From Spironucleus salmonicida (lineage: Eukaryota > Fornicata > Diplomonadida > Hexamitidae): DNA of 64,000 nucleotides. The DNA is taken from the NCBI GenBank assembly GCA_000497125.2, contig CM035322.1, positions 752,001-816,000 of the forward strand. Reading direction: 5' to 3'. A program made the position numbers and the translations under genes. Every line of letters begins with the position of its first letter. The stretch's first letter is position 1. Positions 36,628 to 47,429 of the stretch are shown here, piece by piece. A model generated the notes under the pieces. The model did no database searches. It was not told the origin of the DNA and saw nothing but the letters and a program-made list of their open reading frames with translations.

Positions 36628-36643
36628 ATTCTAAATTTAGAAT
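36628..36643. promoter_or_regulatory. 16-bp perfect palindrome between the two Myb genes
   Basis: ATTCTAAATTTAGAAT, identical in all three Myb-locus copies (53281-53296 and 56984-56999). About 30 bases on there is a GC hairpin, stem 36673-36680 with 36688-36695 (GCTCCGCT / AGCGGAGC). It lies in the upstream region of the first Myb gene. It may be a binding site or an RNA-level structure; function is inference. Confidence 0.45.
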
Positions 36644-36813
36644 CGCGCAAGTTTACCAGATTCTGCCTACAAGCTCCGCTGAGTAGAAGCGGAGCGTTGG
36701 ATAAAAAACTGCGGCCACACTTATATATCCCGAGGCAAATACTTTCGGAAATGGGAAGAGGCGGCCCAGCGCATGTGAAGCGTACGCATTAAGTCACTCA
36801 CCGCTGACGGGCC

Positions 36814-37119
36814 TCACTGCAGGAGGTCCAGCTGCTGGAAATTGTAGCCGCCCAGCACCGCCTGGTCGAAGGCGATGAGGCGCATCTGCTTGGCGCTGGG
36901 CTCCTGGGGATGCTGCAGCAGGTAGTAGTACTTGTTCTTCACCTGGTTCTGGGTCAGGTGTGGGAAGTGGGTGGACACGTACTACCACCGCTTGTGGTGC
37001 GTTTCAGCTAGCATCAGCAGGCTGGATATCTCGGCATCGCTCCAGGTGTGGCGATCGAACGCGCGACGCTGTCTGGGCTGGCCCTTCTGGGTAGTAGCGG
37101 CTGAGTAATTTCCCAGCAT
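36814..37119 (-). CDS. Myb/SANT-like single-repeat protein, copy A
   Basis: A 101-aa protein with one Myb-like domain: HTWSDAEISSLLMLAETH, then RW(Gln)YVSTHFP, then the recognition helix TQNQVKNKYYYLL. The Gln after the second Trp is a TAG codon, so the standard code truncates it in the middle of the DNA-binding domain. The rest is Gln-rich. It lies upstream of the two-repeat Myb gene on the same strand. It differs from copies B and C at several N-terminal residues (AFDRHTWSDAE versus AYHRHNWSEAE). Confidence 0.75.
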
Positions 37120-37136
37120 TTTGAGTAAGGCAGGAA

Positions 37137-37992
37137 ACTTAAAATCTATTTAATTTTTAATATAACTACTATGTAAAAAGTTTAGAAATCTACGAATGCT
37201 TATATTCTTTTTACAATATAGTATTACCTCCAAAGCAAAGACGAATAACTATACACTAAATTTGTAATATGATATCATATTATTACTAAGAATATATTAA
37301 AAATTAAATTTCGTTAAGATGAATAAATGTTCTAATTGTTAATAATTACTAAGATTCATATTCACTACATTACTTTTTATTTACAGATTTTAAGAAAATG
37401 ATATTATATTAATAATTATAACACTTAAGAGATTATATAATACATTATAGTATCCATTTTTACAATACCTATATCTAAGATCACCTTTTTGATTATTTAT
37501 TCTTATTTTAATTAACTGAGTTATATTAATTAAAATTGAAAACTAACTACCATAATAAATATATAGTATTTATTTCATTTATTAACAATAACTGTAAAAT
37601 GTTAAGAACTGATAAGTTTTTATATTTTATAGTATTGTATATATTATATAAATATTGTACTCATGATAAAAAATACCATTACTAGAATACGTTGGACAAG
37701 AATAAATTAATGCTCTTTAGATTAAAAACCATCGCTGATCCTTTACTATATATTATATAAGATCGTTGATGATTTACTTCTAGAGGTCGAAACGTATTTA
37801 ATGAGTACAATTTATAATATGTAGCAAATTTAAATAAATATTTAATTTATTCTTGATTTCTTTCTAATTCTATAAATAAAAAAATATATGATAGGAATAT
37901 AATCATCGTTTTAAAGAACTGCTTAAGTAGTATCTGAACGAGAAGTAAATAAAAATAATAATAAAAAGTTTATCAATATATAAATTCTTGAG
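37137..37992. other. AT-rich intergenic DNA
   Basis: Starts exactly where the similarity to copies B and C ends. Very AT-rich; no gene supported. Confidence 0.5.
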
Positions 37993-38133
37993 ATGAAAGT
38001 TTTTACTGATTAGGTAATATTAGAATCATTACTTAAACGTGTATAAATAATTCATAATTGGATTAAAGAAATCATAATTTAAATTTCTAATAATATAGCA
38101 AAGTGTCTTGCTAAAATATAACAATTAGAATGA
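37993..38133 (+). CDS. DQVILES small protein, member 1
   Basis: A 46-aa product whose first half, FTDQVILESLLKRVQ, matches FKDQVILESMLTRVQ at 61291. Codon 7 is TAG here and CAA there, and several neighbouring codons differ only at synonymous third positions, which supports real translation of this frame. Helical and amphipathic, it may be a small coiled-coil subunit. Too short for family assignment. Confidence 0.6.
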
Positions 38134-38573
38134 TTTTTAGCTTAAGTTTTTGATATTATAATGTTTTAATCTTTATAGGCTATATAAGATATCTTCAAAA
38201 CGTATTTGACTTTGTTATTAGGTTTAAGTTATCAAAAAACTAACTATAAAATAATCTAGAGATAATAAATAGCTAGTAATTATATGATAATTTTTCGAAT
38301 ATCCTAAAAATTTAATAGCAATTATAATACTGAGCTGAAAATTTAAATTATATCTTGTGCTAACATTATACTAAATAATTCTAGCCATATATATTATCCA
38401 TAATATTTCCTCGAAATCATCGAAAATTAATAAATAAAAATGTATCAATGAATTTTCAAATTTTGATAAACTATAAAGATTCTAGAAATTAAGCCGTTAT
38501 CAAAAAATGTAAATTTGTAATACGAGAATCTAAAAAGATAGTAAAAACTCACAAAATAAAATTTTAAATTTTA
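38134..38573. other. AT-rich intergenic DNA
   Basis: Between the 46-aa gene and the 3' end of the FCP1-like gene. Nothing supported. Confidence 0.45.
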
Positions 38574-39869
38574 TCATCCACTGGTAGTGTTGAAAAGTGT
38601 TTCATCGGAGGATTTTTTCTACACTGGATTAAAGCTAAGAAATTAACTATAACTGAATGCCTCATCTTATTTAGCAAATAGATAGCAGCTTTTAAAAATA
38701 TAATCAATATCTACTGCACAAAAATTATAAGAGTTAACAGTGTCTATACCATTAAATAATAAACTTTTATCTTAGAAATACACCTACTATTATTACTTAA
38801 TGCCATATTTTTCTCTAAGAAACTCAATTAAATTTTATGTATAAACTAAATGTGTTATTTCTTTATTGCTAAGTGTAGCAGTAACTCTTCCTCCATGCAA
38901 TATTATACTATGAATTAAAAGATCTGGTCGATCGTTATAACTAGCAGATAATATATACTCACCATTGTATTGTATAAAATATTTATCTTTATTAATGGGA
39001 ACATAAAACGTGCAGTTTTTAAAAATAGATTATCTATACTATTTAAAAAATAATTCTGTGGAATGTAGCTACTAAATATTTTATCTAATAAAAGTAATAA
39101 TATTAACTAAACTAAACAGTTGGTCTTAAAAAATCTATTCCTAAAAAGATGAAAGTTATATGCAAGAAAATTCAATATGAGATTATAAAGGTATAAAACA
39201 CTATGAATTAAATGATCTATACGGTATAGACTTAAGAAAAGCCGCAGAAAATAGTTTGTTGCACCAAGGAAGTGATTAATCATCAAATATTATACTTCTT
39301 TTACGTAATATTTTACTGCCTCTAGCACCGTTCTCTACCATTTTTTTCATACCATGATGTTCTCTTGCAATTATATCAATAATAATCTCTCTATTAGGGT
39401 CAATTATGTCAGCAATTTAAACTGCATAGTTATAAACTGAAAGAGTAGAAATAATAATCTTAACTTATTACTTTACCATATATAAAAATTTAAATAGACC
39501 TGGTCGTATTGCTATATTTAATTCTTAACCATCTATTTAAAGATAAAACTCTTTTTAGGCTGATAAACTTTTATAGTAATCGTTAATAGAGTTTGAGGTT
39601 TTGAATAACTATTTTGCATTTTCGTATGTAAATTAACTAGAATCAGGTTATTTTGCAACTAATATAGTATTATCTAGATCTAAGAATAATAAAATTAGAT
39701 TTTTATTGATAAATTATTATTCTAATAATTATGTTTTTATTTAGTAGTTAGTGTATTTGATATAGATATTTTATGTTAATCTATAAGCGTATTTCAAGGA
39801 ATTATTATCTATAACTGAATTGCAATGCTAGCATATACTTTATCTTGACACCCGAAGGTGTTCGCACAT
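38574..39869 (-). CDS. FCP1-like RNA polymerase II CTD phosphatase with BRCT domain
   Basis: A 431-aa protein hidden by AT-richness and dozens of TAA/TAG Gln codons. The N-terminus CEHLRVSRQSICQHC matches the zinc-ribbon-like opening of FCP1. The catalytic acid motif is DLDNT at residues 64-68 (FCP1/SCP family DxDxT). The IRPGLFKFLYMV block and an IIFDD acid motif follow. The C-terminal third is BRCT-like: SIFKNCTFYVP ... IILHGGRVTATLSNKEITHLV, then AVDIDYIFKSC. FCP1 dephosphorylates Ser residues of the polymerase II tail in the nucleus. The start at 39869 is set by the Cys-containing N-terminus. The domain order argues strongly for FCP1 rather than an SCP-type phosphatase. Confidence 0.82.
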
Positions 39870-40038
39870 TTAATTAAAAAGGAAAAATGATTTAATAAAA
39901 ATATATTATTTTATAATATGTGAGTAATAAAAATAAAATTTTATATATATATGATTTAATAGACGAAAAGTTGAAATTATTCTATTAACTAGAATAACAT
40001 TCATTTCTCTTTATAATTATGAATAAACCAAACTATAT

Positions 40039-40260
40039 ATTGCCCTCACGCAAGCGGAGCTGGACCTGAAGCTGGAGTGCGTCAGGAACCACAGATCCCA
40101 GATGGGTCAGGCCCTTTACCTGGGTGATGACTTCCGCGCGTTCGACGTCAGAGCAAAGGAGCGGAACGAGGCAACTGCCAGCGCCCTTAGACTGCTCGGC
40201 GTCTTGGAAGACGGGCAGGTCGGCGCTGAATGCTATGTGGGATGCATTGAAATGCCCTGA
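40039..40260 (+). pseudogene. 3' fragment of the NagB-LmbE gene
   Basis: Exact copy of the last about 74 codons and TGA of the gene at 44138-45880, cut at the outer end of inverted repeat 2. It has no start; the upstream DNA is unrelated AT-rich sequence. It overlaps no other gene but is tail-to-tail with the uridine kinase gene at 40330. Confidence 0.85.
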
Positions 40261-42024
40261 GTGAAGGAATTTTTGCATGCCGACGGTCTGCCATTGCGAG
40301 CCCAGGTCTAGACAAATGGAACATATCACTCAGAAGAAGAAGTCCTCATACTGACTACCCCCTGGGAGGAACTCACATAGGAGTGAGTTCTCAGGAACGT
40401 ACTGCACAGGGATTGGGAGCATTGGCTCTAACATGCGGAGTAAGCGCTTGGCCTGTGGATAGTTGGGAGATATGTGCGGAACCTATCTAAGAAGAGGAAC
40501 GGCAAACACGCGAAGGACAAACTGCTCGTACATAATAGATGAGTTAAAATACACGTCAGCTTTGGTCTGATTGGGGAGAATCCAGATGTCCTCGCCTTCG
40601 CGAACTGCGGGCCAGGAGTCCAGCGTGCTATCGGCAGAGCGCCCGCGGAAGAGGAAATCGCGGCACATTCTACGAAGGAGGCGCGAATCCTGGTGCTCGA
40701 TGGTGCGAAGTTCGTCCCAGGCGAGGGTGCCAATAGGCTAAATAAAAACCCTGAGGCGCATGCTCTGGGGGACCACCTTGGTAATCTCGTCATTGAGAGC
40801 GTGGATACCCTCAACTACCAAAACCCCAGTTGGGGACAACTTCAGCTTCTTTCCATCTCCCGGTTATCCCCTTTTGAAATCGTAGGAGGCCATGATGATC
40901 TCCTCGCCATTAATCAAACCAGCCAAAGTCCTCTAAATACGTGCGATATCCAGGGCATGAAGGTGTTCGAAATCTGGTTTGTCGGTTCCCTTTAGTCTAG
41001 GGGCATTCTCTGGTAGACCGTAAAAATCATCCAGCGATACTCTTACTGGCTCGAAAGAACGACCCCTGAGCATGCATGTCAGCCTATTGGCAAACGTGGT
41101 TTTGCTAGAAGATGACGGTCCAGCAACGAAAATAACTCGCGTTTAAGGCGTAGCTCTCATAGCAACTTCAGAAATCTATCTCTCGTGGTTAAATTCAGCG
41201 AATGCAATAATTTCCTACAAAACCTTAGGCGATGCCGAAAGCTGATTCAGCGATGCCGCTGAGTTGAACCCTATAGTATTTGCTTAGTGAAGATGCAAGT
41301 CCATTATCGCCGCAATTTCTTCCTAAAGTTTAGAGGAATCCCGCAGAGGACATACTTCGGGTTCTTCAAATTACCCATAGTACACTAAGAAACCTTGATG
41401 GAAAGGGACTAGCTTGTAAGTTCCAGCGATTGCATCTGTGTTCGCTAAGAAAGGCTAAAGCCACATTGCAATATAATCATGGTCTCCATATTTAACAGAA
41501 GCGACATCAATGACAGACTTGTTCAAAGTTTATAGTAATTCAACTGTTTAGTTTTGGCTAAACTTTTTAAATTGGATAATGGCATCTTTAAACGAAACAA
41601 CTTCACGGTGAATAGGAATTTTAGCGTCTACAATATCATTCATAAGTTTCTAAATATTTTTAATGTCCTATTTAGAACATGCCATTTCATTATATTAGAA
41701 GTAAAGCGCTTTTCCAATATTATAACGATGTTTCAGCGTTAAACCTGGGTACGCAAGCGTAGATGCCATATGAGTTATGAGACAGATTGTATCCTATAGC
41801 ATAGGCAAAGCGTGTAAATCATCACAATACATAGGTTTTATCGATGAAGAGATATCTAGTTTCTCATTCAGTGATAAAATTTCGTTGTTACTATAGAATG
41901 CAACAATTCTAGGATCTCTAGGTAACACATTATAAGCATGAGTGTTTTAATCTACTTATATGGTTTTTTGCTCGTCTATCAAGTATAGGTCGATTTTTTC
42001 CTTATCATAGATGTCAAAAATTGA
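40039..42024. repeat. inverted repeat 2, left arm (1986 bp)
   Basis: Reverse complement of 42374-44359 (positions sum to 84398), equal in length and with no difference noticed in any segment compared. The spacer is 349 bases. The inner end lies inside the uridine kinase gene, the outer end inside the NagB-LmbE gene. Confidence 0.95.
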
Positions 42025-42243
42025 GTTAAATTATGAATTTTATGAATTTTAGCTAGTAGTAGTACGTCCTATAGTTGTTGCACTCAATATATTTTTCTAT
42101 GAGTATTCATTTATTAACACTTTATTTTAAGTATTTTAATGATCAATCCAAAATGGTTGAATCTCATATTATTTATACATAGCATTAAGTTAACATTTAA
42201 TATCTTGGATTTCATTAAATATTCGTTATTGTGGATTATTCAT
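40330..42243 (-). CDS. uridine kinase-like P-loop kinase fused to ThrRS-like N-terminal region, long copy
   Basis: A 637-aa protein. Residues 1-70 are unique to this copy and are Gln/Asn/Ser/Thr-rich (TTTSQNSQNSQ). A threonyl-tRNA-synthetase-like region follows (ITHMASTLAYPGLTLKH..., HREVVSFKDAI). The uridine kinase domain has Walker A AGPSSSSKTTFANRL near residue 373, SLDDFYG, and VVEGIHALND. Such fusions are known as uridine kinase-family proteins in bacteria and some anaerobic protists. It would phosphorylate uridine or a related nucleoside. In-frame TAA/TAG codons are read as Gln; the stop is TGA. From 42024 on it is identical to the copy at 42365. Its start lies 121 bases from that copy's start, head to head. 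Confidence 0.78.
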
Positions 42244-42364
42244 TTTTATTTAATACTATTTTGATATAAATATTAAATATTAAATAAACAATATTCATCA
42301 AAATAAATTATTATATAATATTATATATGTATCAGTTTTATAAAACTAAATCTCGGATTTAAAA
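42244..42364. promoter_or_regulatory. shared divergent promoter region of the two uridine kinase copies
   Basis: A 121-base AT-only stretch between two starts pointing away from each other (42243 minus, 42365 plus). Includes TATATAATATTATATATG-like strings. Both genes must be expressed from here if both are active. Confidence 0.5.
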
Positions 42365-44068
42365 ATGTACTCTTCAATTTTTGACATCTATGATAAGGAA
42401 AAAATCGACCTATACTTGATAGACGAGCAAAAAACCATATAAGTAGATTAAAACACTCATGCTTATAATGTGTTACCTAGAGATCCTAGAATTGTTGCAT
42501 TCTATAGTAACAACGAAATTTTATCACTGAATGAGAAACTAGATATCTCTTCATCGATAAAACCTATGTATTGTGATGATTTACACGCTTTGCCTATGCT
42601 ATAGGATACAATCTGTCTCATAACTCATATGGCATCTACGCTTGCGTACCCAGGTTTAACGCTGAAACATCGTTATAATATTGGAAAAGCGCTTTACTTC
42701 TAATATAATGAAATGGCATGTTCTAAATAGGACATTAAAAATATTTAGAAACTTATGAATGATATTGTAGACGCTAAAATTCCTATTCACCGTGAAGTTG
42801 TTTCGTTTAAAGATGCCATTATCCAATTTAAAAAGTTTAGCCAAAACTAAACAGTTGAATTACTATAAACTTTGAACAAGTCTGTCATTGATGTCGCTTC
42901 TGTTAAATATGGAGACCATGATTATATTGCAATGTGGCTTTAGCCTTTCTTAGCGAACACAGATGCAATCGCTGGAACTTACAAGCTAGTCCCTTTCCAT
43001 CAAGGTTTCTTAGTGTACTATGGGTAATTTGAAGAACCCGAAGTATGTCCTCTGCGGGATTCCTCTAAACTTTAGGAAGAAATTGCGGCGATAATGGACT
43101 TGCATCTTCACTAAGCAAATACTATAGGGTTCAACTCAGCGGCATCGCTGAATCAGCTTTCGGCATCGCCTAAGGTTTTGTAGGAAATTATTGCATTCGC
43201 TGAATTTAACCACGAGAGATAGATTTCTGAAGTTGCTATGAGAGCTACGCCTTAAACGCGAGTTATTTTCGTTGCTGGACCGTCATCTTCTAGCAAAACC
43301 ACGTTTGCCAATAGGCTGACATGCATGCTCAGGGGTCGTTCTTTCGAGCCAGTAAGAGTATCGCTGGATGATTTTTACGGTCTACCAGAGAATGCCCCTA
43401 GACTAAAGGGAACCGACAAACCAGATTTCGAACACCTTCATGCCCTGGATATCGCACGTATTTAGAGGACTTTGGCTGGTTTGATTAATGGCGAGGAGAT
43501 CATCATGGCCTCCTACGATTTCAAAAGGGGATAACCGGGAGATGGAAAGAAGCTGAAGTTGTCCCCAACTGGGGTTTTGGTAGTTGAGGGTATCCACGCT
43601 CTCAATGACGAGATTACCAAGGTGGTCCCCCAGAGCATGCGCCTCAGGGTTTTTATTTAGCCTATTGGCACCCTCGCCTGGGACGAACTTCGCACCATCG
43701 AGCACCAGGATTCGCGCCTCCTTCGTAGAATGTGCCGCGATTTCCTCTTCCGCGGGCGCTCTGCCGATAGCACGCTGGACTCCTGGCCCGCAGTTCGCGA
43801 AGGCGAGGACATCTGGATTCTCCCCAATCAGACCAAAGCTGACGTGTATTTTAACTCATCTATTATGTACGAGCAGTTTGTCCTTCGCGTGTTTGCCGTT
43901 CCTCTTCTTAGATAGGTTCCGCACATATCTCCCAACTATCCACAGGCCAAGCGCTTACTCCGCATGTTAGAGCCAATGCTCCCAATCCCTGTGCAGTACG
44001 TTCCTGAGAACTCACTCCTATGTGAGTTCCTCCCAGGGGGTAGTCAGTATGAGGACTTCTTCTTCTGA
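42365..44068 (+). CDS. uridine kinase-like P-loop kinase fused to ThrRS-like N-terminal region, short copy
   Basis: A 567-aa copy that starts MYSSIFDIYDKEK. The repeat arm begins at its fourth codon, so the first three codons come from the spacer and replace the 70-residue N-terminus of the long copy. Everything from Ser-4 to the TGA is the same, including Walker A near residues 303-312 and the LDDFYG motif. Either it is a viable shorter isoform or a 5'-truncated duplicate that happened to acquire an ATG. Its 3' end lies 69 bases from the stop of the convergent NagB-LmbE gene. Confidence 0.78.
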
Positions 44069-44359
44069 GTGATATGTTCCATTTGTCTAGACCTGGGCTC
44101 GCAATGGCAGACCGTCGGCATGCAAAAATTCCTTCACTCAGGGCATTTCAATGCATCCCACATAGCATTCAGCGCCGACCTGCCCGTCTTCCAAGACGCC
44201 GAGCAGTCTAAGGGCGCTGGCAGTTGCCTCGTTCCGCTCCTTTGCTCTGACGTCGAACGCGCGGAAGTCATCACCCAGGTAAAGGGCCTGACCCATCTGG
44301 GATCTGTGGTTCCTGACGCACTCCAGCTTCAGGTCCAGCTCCGCTTGCGTGAGGGCAAT
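42374..44359. repeat. inverted repeat 2, right arm (1986 bp)
   Basis: Mirror of 40039-42024. The outer end at 44359 lies inside the complete NagB-LmbE gene, which shows that this side keeps the original downstream neighbour. Confidence 0.95.
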
Positions 44360-45880
44360 GTAGAACGTTGCATCTTCAATATTAAACTCAGCCCAAGCCC
44401 CTCTATATAAATACTTAACTATACCACCATTATTTTAAAATGACTTAATTGTCGCATTATCTTTAACTTTAGGATTGTAAACTGAATAATAACTATCAAG
44501 ATCCTTAATCTCAATCTAGCCTTCATAACTAATGAGAGCAAGTTTAATTACGTCATAACAATGACCATGAGTACCATGTGGGTCAGAAAGATCTCCTGCA
44601 AGAAATATAACATCAGGCTTAATAGACTAAATTAAATTTAGGCAAACCTGAATATCTTTTTCGCCTGGCACTGTACGCTTGCCGAAACCAGTACCATAAA
44701 ATGGAAGCCTCATGAAATGGGTCTTGTTAAGAGGATTTTTGAAAAAACCTGCTTTTTCGACACCTGACATAGCCTCAATTTCTCTGCAAATTGCTTTGGT
44801 TTCTGGGTTGACACCGCTGCTAAACAGCTTCTGAGCTTCGTCTTTAGTTAATTTTTCGTGTGAAAGATAATCTTTCCCATTGAAACTGCTCTAAAGATCC
44901 TCATATTTGACTTTTTCATTATTGATTTTCACGCTAAATTGGTCAATTTTGTCCTACACAAACAGATCTGGGCACGCTACTGACCCAGTAACACAGTACG
45001 CGACGTGGAACTCTTTTGCATGGTTGCAGAGGTTCAGAACGACACCCCCGGCCGAAATAACATCGTCGTCAGGATGTGGTGAGAAAAACAAAACCTTCTT
45101 TCCTTCAAACAGCTGCTGCTGAGGTGTGTAAACACGTGATTTCAAATCCGTCAATACGTCTCCCTATGCGATCCGTTCACCGCTCTACTGCGCGTTTTGG
45201 ACGCAGTTGCGCTTCAGCGTGCGCCGGGACTCGTCGTCAGGGTGCATGATCTACGTCAAATTTTGAATCGACAAAATGTCACAAAATGCCTCCCCCTTGA
45301 CGCGCAGAATCTCGCCTACGACGCCGACTTTCGCCTCGATGCAGGCGGCAGCGGAGTCTTTTGAGAGGTCACCCTTGAAAACAGCGATAATTCGCGTGCT
45401 AGTGGAAACCAGCTCCTCCTGCGTGACGATCTCGAATAGGTCCCCCTGGACAGTTTCAGACTGGTACTACGTGGTTTCCTGCTGCTCGGAACCCATGATT
45501 CCGAGGTCCTCCATAATCTACTGCTGCGACTATTTGACCTGGCGTGCGCTGGGCGAGATGAGACCAGCGTCCAGCGTCGCGGGGCGAGCCGTTAGCACCG
45601 CCAGATCGATTTTCGGAGGTTTCGAAACAAGTTGGAAGGGAGAAGGAAGGGCGAGATAGGCGTTCAAGTTTATGGAGCGGACCTGGCCCAGCGTGTAGAT
45701 TTTGAGGGGCGTGGTGGAGGTGGCGGCGAGCTGCTTCAGGATCTGGCGGCCGACGTTTCCGGGCCAGATGGCGATAGTGGAGTTCGCCGGCAGTGCTGCT
45801 ATTTCGGCGGCAGTCTGTGCAACTAAGGCGATTTCGTTATCGAAAATGGTTACTGGCGTTGAATCTACGATGATTTGCAT
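44138..45880 (-). CDS. NagB-like sugar isomerase fused to PIG-L/LmbE deacetylase
   Basis: A 580-aa fusion. The N-terminal roughly 230 residues resemble the glucosamine-6-phosphate deaminase/6-phosphogluconolactonase fold (IAIWPGNVGRQILKQL, GLISPS region). From about residue 250 comes an LmbE/PIG-L domain, with the zinc-binding SPHPDDDVISAGG near 267-279 and a later DPHGTHGHCYDV. The same architecture is found in bacteria, notably Bacteroidetes; the likely chemistry is amino-sugar phosphate processing and N-deacetylation. TAA and TAG Gln codons are in frame and the stop is TGA at 44138-44140. Its last about 74 codons are duplicated at 40039. Horizontal transfer from bacteria is plausible but not shown here. 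Confidence 0.78.
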
Positions 45881-46425
45881 TATGAGGAAGGGAAATCAAA
45901 ATATATAATAATATATATTAAATATACGTAAATAAACATAAAATTCTACGGTAAACAATAATATAATATATGGTTTATATATGATTTTAGTTGGAATTGT
46001 AGAGGTATGAGTTGGTTGCAGATTTTGAAGTGACATGGTAAATTTATATTTCTAGAGTAGTGTAAAAGATATATTTGGTAGTTCATTGGGTATATTTTTG
46101 TTAAGAAAACAGGCAAATTAACCTTTAAATAATGTTAGATTGAAAACTTGTGGTACAAAACCAGAAACAACCTTACAGCGTTCTTACTAGTCCGTTTATA
46201 TTAGAAATGATAAAGCTAATCCCGTCAATAAACTTTATTTAAGTCATTTTGCCAATTAAGAAAATTAAATATTCAATTTTATTAAATAGCTTAGTGCTAG
46301 GTTTTTAAAAATTCTATTGAGTGCAGGTTCAACTCTTATAAGCAAAATTTTAGTAAGCAAAATTATACTTTTAACAATCATAAAGTAAGTTAATAAGTAT
46401 AGTAAAGCATATGTTATTTTTTAAA
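45881..46425. other. AT-rich intergenic DNA
   Basis: Divergent spacer between the NagB-LmbE gene and a Met-Gly gene. No gene supported. Confidence 0.5.
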
Positions 46426-46968
46426 ATGGGAGCCCTAGCAGAAGTGATGTCGGCTCAAAAAACCTCAGAACCCGCATCCAGGGAGCCCGTACACGTATCA
46501 TCCCATAAAAAGTAGTAGAATGAGGTATTACAGAGCCTGTCTTCTCTACCATCTACAGAAGTTCAGCAACAGTTGTTGGTGCTTTAGACATAAAATGAAC
46601 CCAAATTCAAGCCTACAGAGCTGATTGGTACCAAAAATAAAGCTAATGCTGAAACTACCAAAAATTCTATTATCGTGAAGCCTGTAATCTAAGAAATATC
46701 ACTGACAGACCATTACAACTCGGTTTCTAAGCAGAAGAAGGATACACCGCTGCTGAACTTGGATCAACTCATTCAGTAGCAGCGTGAATTCCGGAGTAGA
46801 TAACCCGTCCATCGGTTACTTTCGTTGACGAATTCGAGCAAGCTTCGGGGCGTCTATATAGACTAGGATATTTCAGACTAGAGTTCCCTGCCGGAGGGGC
46901 TGGTAGAAAAGGATATGTCACCGTATACGATGGAATACAAACAGTAAGCGCAATAATTCTTTAAATGA
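46426..46968 (+). CDS. Met-Gly small protein, longest family member
   Basis: A 180-aa hydrophilic protein starting MGALAEVMSAQKTS, close to MGALTTVLKDDEY at 22792. Gly-2 is present but residue 6 is Glu, so myristoylation is less certain here. It is Gln/Ser/Lys-rich and probably disordered, with more than twelve TAA/TAG Gln codons including tandem TAG-TAG. The stop at TGA lies only 7 bases before the 3' end of the convergent EF[AS]GRI gene. Confidence 0.65.
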
Positions 46969-46975
46969 CGAAAAC

Positions 46976-47236
46976 TCATTCTACATCGTGTATTGTCTAT
47001 CGGGTGGTAGATTCTTCAACCTGGTCAGTGATGGTGCTTATATATTCTTTTATTGACTATGTCTTGTTGATAACCTCGAATTCGTCTGTGTTTTCCTCGT
47101 CTGCAAAATATTTATTATTATCCTGAACAGTGTTGACTTCATCCGAAATGACAGATATCCGCCCTGCAAATTCGATGGAGGATGGGGAGAACTGCAACGA
47201 TAGCACTCTTTTGGGTTTGCAGCATTTTGCAAACAT
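46976..47236 (-). CDS. EF[AS]GRI small protein, member 2
   Basis: An 86-aa product with the core LSLQFSPSSIEFAGRIS near residues 12-28, an acidic Asn/Asp/Glu-rich centre and a Thr-rich end. It opens with Cys-Cys (MFAKCCKPKR), which could be palmitoylated. Two in-frame TAG codons. It overlaps nothing, converges with the Met-Gly gene at 46426 and diverges from another family member at 47430. Function unknown. Confidence 0.65.
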
Positions 47237-47429
47237 CTATTTTTTAGAAGTGGTAAAAACTACTATTTTCTAATAGTAAATATTACAATTGCAAATTAAT
47301 ATTAAACTATTATAATAGTAATTTTATATAATTTATAATTAGACTTTCGGTAGAAAACATAAATAGGTTTATTTTCAACCATAGTTAAATTTATATAATA
47401 ATGTGTATGCGAAGGACTGCTTATTAGAA

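Larger units (their letters stand above)
34560..37136. repeat. segmental duplication, copy A (Myb locus)
   Basis: Matches 54955-57493 in the same orientation at about 99 percent (offset 20356 over most of its length) and matches 52788-54514 inverted. It holds the 3' end of the HEAT gene, the 72-aa gene and two Myb-like genes. The 35427-35950 and 36359-36813 parts carry no supported gene. Small differences cluster near 35550-35580 and 37030-37060. Copy A is probably the source because only here is the HEAT gene complete. Confidence 0.9.

Noticed and set aside
44069-44410. 113-codon plus-strand frame, partly copied at 40033
   Set aside because: Antisense to the C-terminal part of the LmbE domain; the minus-strand frame is the continuation of a recognised gene.
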